Source of the DNA: Lottia gigantea
Taxonomy: Eukaryota; Mollusca; Gastropoda; Lottiidae
Reading direction: 5' to 3'
Length of the DNA stretch: 64,000 nt
Assembly (NCBI RefSeq): GCF_000327385.1
Contig: NW_008711143.1
Location: 607,382 to 671,381 of the forward strand
The notes under the pieces are model-generated. The model was not told where the DNA came from. It made no database searches and saw only the letters and a list, made by a program, of their open reading frames with translations. The position numbers and the translations under genes are program-made. Position 1 is the stretch's first letter. Every line of letters begins with the position of its first letter. Of this stretch, positions 38,618 through 50,300 are shown piece by piece.

Positions 38618-39060
38618 GCATTGAATTACGTTTGAACGCATACTTTGTCTGTTCAAGAAGCAAATGCCGTTTTATATTCATTTTAATTTCTCAATTTTAT
38701 GGATTAACCGTGAATTCTATTTTAGATTTATGTAAATTAAATCTTAAATCTGATCAGCCCTTTTGAAACCGTCCTTAAATGATCATTTGATGTGAAACAC
38801 TGAAACATATTGTATGAGATGCTTTACTGTTGAGGAAGGGAAAATAATATGTCTACCGAACATAGTACCCGTTCACAGGTTTATATTTGTAATAAGTAAT
38901 GAATGTCGAAAATACATGACTATTGTTGTTTTGTTTTTTTTTAAAATTGATTGCAATTATTTTCTCCATACATATCAATGGTGTTTATAATCACTGAACA
39001 TACTTAGGAAATATTGAAAAAAACAAATGTCTCTTAAATAATCCTTTTCATGTGGATATG

Positions 39061-39066
39061 AATAAA
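39061..39066 (+). terminator. Candidate NWD-like gene poly(A) signal AATAAA
   Basis: AATAAA about 445 nt after the stop codon, on the gene strand. Confidence 0.45.
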
Positions 39067-39187
39067 GCCTGTTTGAAATTTGTATATCTGATTGGGACTG
39101 TAAAACACCCTTCACATGAAAATATAAAAACTAATTAAAAGATGGACTTAAATAATCAATAGCTTGTGCTTCATGCTCTCATATTTG

Positions 39188-39220
39188 TATACATCCAAAT
39201 GAAATGGGGGCGATGTAGGG
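39188..39220 (+). mobile_element. Fragment resembling the hairpin end of the cored elements
   Basis: TATACATCCAAATGAAATGG then GGGCGATGT resembles the TATACGCCCACATGAAATGG left end of copies B and D with several changes. No core or right end follows. Confidence 0.45.
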
Positions 39221-39726
39221 GTGTAGTGACCTGCAGAAAAACATGAAACGAAAAATCTAGAACGAAACTGCATTTTAATCAAATAGTGATTTTCTGATTA
39301 ATTCTCACATCAGAATCAACTATACTGATAATGTAAAATTACGACTACTGAGATTCTCGACAGTGTTTACTTCCCTTTGCCTTTGTTAAACAGAAAATGG
39401 GAAGTAATTCTGTCGTGATAAATTATCTTGCTTGTAAAGTATATATTTAGATATTTTGGGTAGTCATACATTTAGAGGAGAATGAGATTCTAATACATCA
39501 TTCTCATTCAACAAACAAAAAATTAACCAAAGAACATCGAGCCTACTTCTCAGCATTGAAACATGCCTTGGCTAGCTATAAAGGTCTCGAGGGGTAGCGT
39601 ATGAAAGGTGCTAGTAGGGAGAGTTCAATTATTTGACAGCTAAAAGACATGCTTCATCTTATTGCTTTCTCGTGTACAACAACGTTTTTTACTTCATCGG
39701 CAAACTTTTCTTAGGAGAGGGGGCAT

Positions 39727-40140
39727 TGGGTAACAGATTGGGTCAATACACATAAGATACGGGTCTGATATCGGATAGCAGATTGGGTCAATAGATTTTT
39801 AGGTATGGGTTTGGCATCGGATAGCAGATAAGGTCAATATATATTAGATACAGACCTGACATCGAATAGCAGATTAGTTCAATGGATACTAGCTACGGGT
39901 CTGACATCGGATAGCAGATTGGTTTAATGGATATTAGATATAGGCCTGACATCGGATAGCAGATTGGTTCAATGGATATTAGATATAGGTCTGACATCGG
40001 ATAGCAGATTGGTTCAATGTTAATATATACTAGATGCGGGCCTGACATCGGATAGCAGATTGGTTCTGTGGATATTAGATACAAGCCTGACATCGGATAG
40101 CAATGTTAATATATACTAGATGTGGGCCTGACATGGGATG
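39727..40140. repeat. 45-bp minisatellite
   Basis: About nine units of the type GACATCGGATAGCAGATTGG plus TTCAATGGATATTAGATATAGGCCT-like sequence. Some units are shortened or carry an inserted TTAATATATACTAGATG segment. Confidence 0.9.
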
Positions 40141-41264
40141 ATTGTTAACGTGTTTTCCCCCATAGCAGAGGCTCATAAAACTGACAGGGGAAAATAATCT
40201 GTAGGATATTATTGGCTATTGATGTACATAGTTGACCAATTATTCTCGTATTAGAAACAAGAATCAGCGGAACATTTATCGTTGGTTTTATTAAAACATG
40301 GGATCATTCTAACAAGCAAACTCGGGCATGACAACTTCACACCAAATCAGATTAGTTGTTTACTCATGATATAATAATGAACAATTCATATAATATTTGC
40401 GAAACACAGATGTATTGTATAAATGAATTAGTGAAAAAGTTATTGTTAAAATGCAAACTCATTTGATTTATATAACCATTCTAGAATGTAAGGTATGATA
40501 TACAAATAGAACGTAACTGAAAATCGTTGTAATAATGATCAGAATGCCAAAACAAGCAATAACAGGAATACTTGTCATTTTCAGTATCATTCACTCCTAA
40601 TCACTTTCTCAGATATCTTATACGTCATTACTCAGATTCACTTTCAACCTATTAGAAAAACAAATGCTGATATCTTTCACTTGCTGCAAAAAATGTAGCT
40701 ATACCATTGCTTTACGATTACCTATGTCAGTAGTATTATTTGACACTTGGCATCAGGTAGCGCAAACATATGTTGAATTTAACATTCAGCTGGCATCTTT
40801 ATTCAATCCACCACAGGTGTCTATATTGAAAACCGATCTGTATTGATGTTTTACATCATTATGCTGTTATCTTTTCAAACTTTTCTACGTTTCTGTGTTT
40901 TTATTATTTAAACTACATATCACTTACATAATTTACTTTATCAAAAGAACATTTTTGAAAGGAAAAAATATAAAATAGTTGAACGTGGTTTTTATCGTTG
41001 TTCTTAAAATACAGAATGTTGATTTTTTTGCTTTAAGCTCAAAATTCAGTGATAATTGCACATCTTTTGCGTAGATAACGCTAAGTATGCAACAGGGGTA
41101 ATTGTTCCACTTTATCGACAACTTGTTTGACTTGGAGTAGACATGACGTAATTTATTTCGTTGCAAGTGTGACTTTTGTAAACCAATAATTCTCTTCAGA
41201 GTTGACATTTTATACTTTACTTCTTTTATTTTCATATTTCTTATTTATATTATTTCCCACGTGT
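40141..41264. other. Intergenic, nothing recognised
   Basis: AT-rich; short open frames only, none with a recognisable domain. Confidence 0.4.
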
Positions 41265-41880
41265 CACCCCTGTGTAATTCTTACACTTTTCATTTGACGG
41301 ACTCCTTTATTCTTTCACCTTCCATGTGACGTTTTAAACCTTTCATGTGACTCCTTTAACCTTTCATGTTCCCATTTGAGTAAGAAATTTATTTTATTTT
41401 TTCAAATATCTTTCTATGTGGCCTCTTTTCTTTTCAAATGATTCCCAGATTTCATTTTCTGCTCACTCGACTCAAACAGAGTACACATCTGCTATTTCCT
41501 TATGTGACTCCATTATGTCATTCCATCATATGACTCCCATATTCATTTTCCCAAATGATTTCGACACTTCGGTGATCTTTGCTTTGACTCTTTTTTTTAT
41601 CCCCAAGTGGCTCGTATGATGGTAATCTCCAATATTACTCAAACAATCCTCTTACTTTCCCGTGAGATCAATATAAGTAGTTGAATTACAATATGACTCT
41701 TTAATATTTGTTACTTCCATGTGACTCTGCCATTCTATTACCTTGTGACCTCTTATTTAATCCTTCCGAGTGATTAATAAGTGTACTTAATAATCCATAT
41801 GACTCATACCAGTCAATTATCTTCCTGCGTGAATCTAATCTTTTACTTCACCAGTGATTTCATATATTATTTTCAGATAA
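41265..41880. repeat. Degenerate repeat with CATGTGACTC motif
   Basis: The words CATGTGACTC, TATGTGACTC, CATATGACTC and similar recur about nine times at uneven spacing in a T/C-rich stretch (CTTTTACCTTTC type). It looks like an old, decayed minisatellite; the unit length can no longer be set. Confidence 0.45.
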
Positions 41881-43344
41881 ATCTTTTATAGTTTAATCCT
41901 TACAATACTGCCCATTGTCGTTTCAGTCAATGGTTTGGCTTAATCAGAATTATCAGGTCGGTGCTGTTAGGTCAATATGCAATTTTAGCTAGCGCAAATT
42001 GAAAAGTAAAAATTCAAAATGATATCCGACTTATTTATATTGAATATTGAACCATCTGGTGAAATTAAATGTAGTACATTTTAAATACGATGCCGTGAAT
42101 CGTAATCTAGATTGCTATGTAACTTGTGACTTATTTGAATATATGAATTTGATAAGCATTACAATACAATTAGTAATATATGTATCAAAAGACGTGTCAT
42201 AATTCTATCCCTCCTTCCTAATCTTTGTCAAAGATACGTCAAGATTTAAAGCTACAAATGATTTCTTTTATATTATCCTTCATCAGATCTTGAAAATCTC
42301 TCTTGAATAAAAGAAGACAAGTGGAACTCTTATTGTCAAGACAAACAAACCATCAGGAGCTACATAATACCAAGAATTAAAAAAAATACAAAAACATTAT
42401 GGAATCTGTAGAAGATAAACCTTAATAAACCAACACCCTCCCTAACCCGCAACCCGGCATCGTAATCAGGGTACAAAGTACATAATAAAGTGTTAATTAA
42501 CTGAGTATGTAATTTCTTATCAAATGGATGTATTCAAATGCTGAAATCCCGAGTTTCTACTTGTGACCTAGGCCAGTGCCCCTTTAGGAGAGTACCTATA
42601 CTGATTATTTATTGGTAATCCACCGTTGACATTATAGACAAATACCAATGGTCTATAGGGGTTTGATTGTATTGGATAGCGAATATTAACCTCTATCAGC
42701 TGGTAAAAGCTTATAATTTGACGATTCAAAGTTTTCACCTTGTGGCATCTTTAAGTAGTATGACAGTACACAATTTGAAAAGGATCCAGATACTCCGAGA
42801 GTAGATAACGAATGTACAGGTGTACAGTTTAATAATATTCAAGACATGTTTTAAACCTCTGATATTATATTATAATTTATGACTGTACTGAAACATAATC
42901 TCCAGTAAACTCTCTACCCTAGAATTTGACACAGTGCCTTATTAACCGTTTTTTTTGAATAAATTAATTGAAGTTAAATAATAAAACAACCGAGCTAATC
43001 TTCACAATGTCAAGCTATTACGAACTTCTTAATCTGAACATAAAGCCTTTGCATTCCGTGTTACGATAATAGTTATTTCAGTCAAAGCTTGTCACTATGT
43101 TTCATATATTTCATCGTTTGCTTTCAAATTCAGCGAACAAAAGTTTTCTTTTTTGAAGTACTGTTAAATAGCAATGACATAACAGCGGTATACGTCAGAT
43201 GTGTACCATTTCCTGATTATCTTCCTCTATAGGAAATAACTTTATTTATTGTGTTACATACATAGGAAATGAGTTTGTCAATAAATATCTTGGAATGCTT
43301 ATAATTTAGTGATAGACAAATCGTTCATTTGATCAGTAAGCAAA
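41881..43344. other. Intergenic, nothing recognised
   Basis: AT-rich, with no gene, RNA or clear repeat seen. Confidence 0.4.
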
Positions 43345-44830
43345 TTGATCCAATCTGATAACAACATTACTACAACAACAAAACTACATTCATCAATAAC
43401 AACACTACTACAACAACAAAACTACATTCATCAAAAACAACACTACTACGACAGCAAAACTACATTCATCAATAACAAAATTCCTACAACAACACAACTG
43501 CATTCATCAATAACAACATTCCCGCAACAACAAAACTACATTCATCAAAAACAACACTACTACGACAGCAAAACTACATTCATCAATAACAAAATTCTTA
43601 CAACAACACAACTGCATTCATCAATAACAACATTCCCGCAACAACAAAACTACATTCATCAAAAACAACACTACTACGACAGCAAAACTACATTCATCAA
43701 TAACAAAATTCCTACAACAACACAACTGCATTCATCAATAACAACATTCCCGCAACAACAAAACTACATTCATCAATAACAAAATTCCTACAACACAACT
43801 ATATTCATCAATAACAAAACTCCTACAACAACGAAACTACATTCATCAAAAACAAAATTCCTACAACAACACAACTTCATTCATCAATAACATCACTACT
43901 ACAACATCAAAACTACATTCATCAAAAACAACACTACTACAACAACACAACTATATTCATCAATAACAAAATTACCAGAACAACAAAAGTTCATTCTTAG
44001 TAACAACACTAAAACAACAACAAAACTATATTCATCAATAGCAAAATCCCTACAACAACACAACTACATTCATTAATAACAACACTACTACAACAACACA
44101 ACTACATTCATCAATAACAAAATTCCTACAACACAACTATATTCATCAATAACAAAATTCCTACAACAACGAAACTACATTCATCAAAAACAAAATTCCT
44201 ACAACAACACAACTACATTCATCAATAACATCACTACTACAACAACACAACTACATTCATCAAAAACAATACTACTACAACAACACAACTATATTCATCA
44301 ATAACAAAATTACCAGAACAACAAAAGTTCATTCTTAGTAACAACACTAAAACAACAACAAAACTATATTCATCAATAGCAAAATCCCTACAACAACACA
44401 ACTACATTCATTAATAACAACACTACTACAACAACACAACTACATTCATCAATAACAAAATTCCTACAACACAACTATATTCATCAATAACAAAATTCCT
44501 ACAACAACGAAACTACATTCATCAAAAACAAAATTCCTACAACAACACAACTACATTCATCAATAACATCACTACTACAACATCAAAACTACATTCATCA
44601 ATAAAACTATATTCATCAATAGCAAAATCCCTACAACAACACAACTACATGCATCAATAACAACACTACTACAACAACACAACTACATTCATCAATAACA
44701 AAATTCCTACAACAACACAACTACATTCGTCAATAACAAAATTCCTACAATCATCAATAACAAAATTACTACTTCAACAGCAAAACTAAATCCATCATCA
44801 ACGGCATTACTACAAAAGAAAAATTAAAAC
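43345..44830. repeat. 38-bp minisatellite with higher-order structure
   Basis: About 38 units of the type AACTACATTCATCAATAACA plus AAATTCCTACAACAACAC. Two levels of higher-order repeat are visible: a 114-bp (three-unit) block marked by CACTACTACGACAGC at 43441, 43555 and 43669, and a 338-bp block marked by ATTACCAGAA at 43971 and 44309. The 144-codon open frame at 43345-43779 exists only because 114 is a multiple of three. Confidence 0.95.
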
Positions 44831-45177
44831 CATCAATAACAAAATTACCACAAAAACAATGAAAAATACTCCCATCAATATCAAGAACAGAATGCAAATC
44901 TTAAGAAAATTAAAACAAATTTTAAAAATAAATCTACGCCCATAGTGTCAGATAAGAAATAAAAATCGAAAGGAAATGCAAACTCCTTATCGACTTAAAA
45001 ATTTGACAGGATTTGATTAATTAAACGGCGATTACTTATAAAGCCTCTATTGAAATATTGTAAACTTCCAACTCGACAAAGGCAATTGGGATGTCAACTA
45101 AGAACATCCAAATCAATCCAAGGTCATCCAAATAAGAATAAAACTCCAGCCTTTTTATGATAATGTTGCTGACTCGG

Positions 45178-45866
45178 TTTATGATGGTATTTTCACAAAA
45201 TCAAGGGCAATAACTCTTAATCATATTATAGACATTTTGAACTCGTGTTTCCATCAAATGCAATATTCTACCAAATCTGACAGTCAATCACAAGAAGTAA
45301 AAATAAAATCGACAATAACAAAATCAGGGTTGCTACAGGAGGGGGAGAAGTATGCCACCATGAAAAATTTTGACACGATTTTACTAAGTCAAGGGCAATT
45401 ATTCAAAATCAGTCCGTCGAAAAGTCGTCAAATTCGAACTTGACCGAGATCTTATCAATTCCAATGCTCACACCAAGTTTCATCAAAATCCATTGAAAAT
45501 TGTAGTTTCTATTGTGCCCACAAAGAAATTTTAACGTGATTTTACTAAATCAAGGGCAATAACTCAAAATATGGTTTCCAATGCACACACCCCGATTCAT
45601 CGAAATCCATGCTTCTATTGTGCACACAAACAAATTTTGACGCGATTTTGTTAAGTCAAGGGCAATAACTCAAAATCTGTTCATCGAAAATTCGTTCAAT
45701 TCAAACTTGACCGAGATCTTATCAATTCTAATGCTCACACCATGTTTCATTAAAATCATATGAAAACTGTAGTTTCTATTGTGCCGACAACACATGTTGA
45801 CGGACGGACCGACGGACCGATAGACCGACGGCCATATACGATCATATTTTCATGTGGACGTGTAAA
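45178..45866 (-). mobile_element. Tandem-repeat-cored nonautonomous element, copy F
   Basis: Minus orientation. Core units carry CAAGGGCAATAACTC (about 45222, 45552, 45658) with TTGTGCACACAAA-type segments, the same core as copy A. The hairpin end is at 45795-45866 (GACGGACGGACCGACGGACC, then CATATACGATCATA and CATGTGGACGTGTA). The distal end is decayed. Confidence 0.75.
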
Positions 45867-45869
45867 AAA

Positions 45870-47130
45870 AACACTCAAAGTTATCATCATCATTAATAAA
45901 ACAACACTGGAAGCACAACTTTTTATCTTTTTACTCCAATGAGAAAATGCAAAGTATGTTTTTTATAGACATCAGAGTGGCGCGGAACAATATATTTAAT
46001 ATTAATGATTGTTTTGATTTCTTTTTTCATTATAAAAATAGCAAGAAGATACCTGGATGTAAGTTATCTGGAAATACTGTCCTTGAACAATACTGGAACA
46101 TGCAATGGGTTAATTTCGCAATTGCGTATTATTTCTTATCTGTAATAACTAGTAAGGTCGATAAAGTAACAAGAAGTACAGGTGGTAAGAGTTTGATTTA
46201 TTCCTAAATTCTACCAATTTTAGATTCAGTTTTCCTGTTTTGTCAATAATAATGTAAACATTATGAGAACAGAATGTAAGAAATTTGAAGAATGTGTTAA
46301 AGGAGTTCATATAAAGATAAATTCGCGTGTTTATTTTGACATGTTACGTTGATCTTAACATTTCTACTAATAGCACATTTGTACCTGATTTACAGTGCAC
46401 CTTGTGAATGTAAAGATTACAAATGGTCCGTTTGTTGGATTAATATTATGGTCCATTTTACATAGGACATCAAACGCCTCACGTAACCCTGCATAGTAGA
46501 TATACAATTTACTGACAATTTACCTTATTCTTATTCTAAACCATTAATTTATGACGACAGAAACTTTCGCAAATCTTATCATTTTTTTTTTTAAATTGAC
46601 ACCATTGTTTTAATGATTGACAACAAGCCATCAGGATGGGAGCTTTTTATGAGTACTTCAGTTGGATTAAATTTGTGATTCTATGTTTCTATGGAATCGT
46701 TAATGTTGGTTTATTGGTTTATCATATTATATGATTCTGGAATTTTAAGATGGACTCTTTAGGACAAAGTATATTTCGAAGTAAACTATCTAGACATAAA
46801 AATATAGTGTACGGTTCTGAAATAATTATTAGTTACGGAGAATTGAGTTTTGCTGACATCTCGTTTCAGAAAAAAAATATTTAATTCATTTTGAAATAAT
46901 AGCAATGATGCAAAGAAAGAAAATCAAAGAATTGGAACTGTAGGACGTTGACTTGTATACTGCATTAGTCGTTAATATTTGTAAATAAGTTGAAGATATT
47001 TGGTTATAATGATGTAAATAATGCACTTATAATTAGTATGTAGAGAAAACAATGATTAGATTATATGAGAATACAAGATTTCAGATGTAAATTCCATCAT
47101 TAGAATGGGAGGGGCCTGTTGACAAATTGC
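45870..47130. other. Intergenic, 5' flank of the myostatin-like gene
   Basis: AT-rich, no gene recognised. Confidence 0.4.
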
Positions 47131-47133
47131 TAT

Positions 47134-47265
47134 CAGCTGATTTTTCTATCCTTTACTCTTATATCCATGTCAATCTAAATGTTACTAGCGCGTGCTTTAT
47201 TGTAATTGATAAGCCAGCGTAACGAGAAGATGGGATATAAATCTCGATGGTGAACAGCTGATGCC
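47134..47265 (+). promoter_or_regulatory. Myostatin-like promoter: TATA box and two CAGCTG E-boxes
   Basis: TATAAA at 47236-47241, with a start expected near 47265 and a 5' UTR of about 50 nt. CAGCTG E-boxes lie at 47134-47139 and 47255-47260. Vertebrate myostatin promoters also carry E-boxes bound by muscle bHLH factors; that these are used the same way is inference. Confidence 0.55.
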
Positions 47266-47314
47266 TTACAAGTGTGGGTCAATTTTGCATGTTCAGTGTT
47301 AACATCGGGCCAAT

Positions 47315-50300
47315 ATGGTTCTCAATAGCTCCGGCTATATCTTAACATTGGTTGTTTTGATTCCGTTTATAGTGTGTCATATTCCTCATGGTGACACAGA
47401 TAACGGCACACTAATCAGTGACAATTTGACAATAGTTGGTGCTAAAATTCAAGATGAAAGATATGTGGACTATGTAAATAAAGGTGAAAATAATGGACTA
47501 GATGAGAGCTATGTCTCTCAAAATGAAACAATATATTTAAATGAAACAAATCATCGGAATCTTACGACACAAAATAACTGTTCTGCTTGTGCCTCTAGAC
47601 AAAGGGATAAGAATATGAGAATAGAACAAATTAAAAGACAAATTTTGAGTAAACTTCATTTTACAACTATGCCCAATTTGACGTCGAGGGTTCTACCTAA
47701 AGTTCCAACTATATCATTATTAATGGATAAATTTACAGAAATGCAAGCTGATTCTCCGTACAGAGAGGGTGATTATGAGGAATATCATGATGATCATGAT
47801 TATTATGGTCGAGTTGAAAAAGTCTACACATACGGAAAACTACGTAAGTTTTATACACTTTATGCTATTTTTTTTAAACAGGATCCAATCAAAAATGCCT
47901 CATGATTGAAGACAATCGAAAAAGATATAAAAGAAGGGTAACAATTTAATAATCGAATCAGAAAGGGTGTCACTGACAATCAGGGTATTGTTACTATTCA
48001 GAAACACTTTATGACAAGTTTTAGACTAAAATACTTGGACTATAATCACAGAATATGATGTGTTTTACATTATCTTATTCACATGCAACGTTTTAACACG
48101 AAATGCAACGTTTTTAAAACTGTTGTCGCTGAACGTGACGTATTTTAAATTGCTGTCGCTAAGCGTGGCGTTATTCAAATTGATGTCACTAAACGTGACG
48201 TTATTCAAATTGATGTCACTAAACGTGACGTTATTCAAATTGATGTCACTAAACGTGACGTTATTTAAATTGTTGTCTCTAAACGTGACGTTATTTAAGT
48301 TGATGTTGTTTAACATGACTAAATTTCTTCTTTCCTTTTTTTTGTCGCTAAATGTGCAAATGAAATTATTACGGATGCCGTTGCTACCTTGGCATACTTT
48401 TTAAAATGTAGGCCTACACAGTTTCAAAACATCGTTCCTAAGGTACTTTTGATATTGTGGCTTAATATGACGTCATCGGAATTATTATTGCTCATGGCTT
48501 TGTGAAATTATAACTAATGGTTTTTTTCAGTACATTAAGTCAATACAATAATCTTTGTATGACGTATTTTATTAGGTTGCTTTCTTGAAAGTATTTTTTC
48601 ATTAATCTAAGAAAACGAATGCGTCAGCAAAAGATATTAGTCAATGATTGATCCTTTAACAGACTAAAAGCAGAAGGCAATCACTTATTGTCCGTGATAA
48701 AGACAATCTTGGAATACACCTACTGAATCTATCACCACTTCATCATCCAAATAACAGCAGGTTGAACGATTTCTCCACTGTCTTAATCGATAGAAATACT
48801 TTCTAAGTAATCCCCAAATGTTCTCAGAACTAATTCTGGATCAAAATTGTAAAGTATCTCAAAAGATTGGTCAATAATTCACTAAGCTGATAGAAACTGA
48901 AACTTACATCATTCGATAATGGCAAAAATATTATAAATTGCATGGCAACTAAATTAAATAAGCGAGATTTGAAATATTAATGATTATTTTTATTTTATTA
49001 AGATTTCATTATATCAAGAGTGATACAATTATTCCTCAAATGAAACATAATAAATGCTTCACATTCAGGATTATTTAGGCGACTCAAGACAATAACTCAC
49101 ATGTAAATAACATAAATATTGTTTAAGTATTTATTTGATTTGGATAAGGTACATCAAAGTGTGCTATGATGAAATCAAATTAACACCAAATTCTTGGAGA
49201 ATATCTGTGTTTTTTAAGCTTACAAGCTAGAAGATCCAGAAACACAGACAATAACTCACTTCAAAATAGGCTTCATCCCTTATCGCCAAGCTTCGAAACA
49301 ATGTTGAGTATTTATGATGTATTTGAGCGCGCATTGTTGCATAATTTCACTAATTTGTTATTGCGTTGTTGCAGATAAACAAGTTGTATGTTCTTACCCT
49401 AACGCTATTGTTTAATACAGAGCATTTTAAATTGCTTACGCTGGCATCTTTGCAAGAGTTATGCCTGAATAACAATGGCCAGTGTTCTAAAGGTAAACTC
49501 ATATTATGGCTGATTCAGCATAATATAGCTGACGGTATACATAATATGATAAATGATAGAAGAGTGAAAAGTTGAGGCTTGATTTAAAATACTAGTTTAA
49601 GAGTACTTACCACGTAAAAGGCGTGGATTTGGCATCTATTTTTCGAAAAGGATTTGCGTCGCAACTTTCAGAGATGAAAAAAGGCAGATTTTGCGGCAGG
49701 CATTTTTGTTTTACTTCGACTGGAAGTCAGTTATAAATATGCATGGAGTTCTATGTATAACTATCCGCGATTGAATGTTAAAATGGCGACTCGTAAATTA
49801 AAAATACTATAGAAAAGACATATAGAAATAGTGAGTAGTTTGAAGTATTTTTGAAGGAATTATGCGATTTTGGTACATTTTCAGCCTTTTTGAAGACTAT
49901 TTTACCTACATTGAAGACTAAAATTAATCCCCCAATATGGCGCATCTGTCCCTTTTAAATTTATTTTCAAAAAGACCACTCTTAATGCCAAAAGACCCTT
50001 AAGTATTACTTTGGTACATTGGTATATACTGCTTATATCCCGTAGTGACCAATTCGTCACTATTTCTTTTTTAGAAACAAACTTCAAATTAAAATTCTTT
50101 TTTAAAGGTCGATGCTTGTTCTATTTCTATTGATTGCTGTTTCTTTTGACATTTTTTTAAACAATTTCCAAATGTTATCTGAAAACTAATCAACTCGTTC
50201 CATACTCAGGAATTTATCGATTTGTTGGGTTTTTTTTTAAATAGATGTGAAATAAACTAATGGGTGCTTAATGTCAGTGACCTTTGAAAACATAACAAGT

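Noticed and set aside
43345-43779. 144-codon open frame of 38-residue repeats
   Set aside because: Entirely minisatellite; open only because the higher-order unit is a multiple of three.
43345-44830. CRISPR-like array
   Set aside because: Units are contiguous with no unique spacers of constant length, and the context is a eukaryotic genome; it is a minisatellite.
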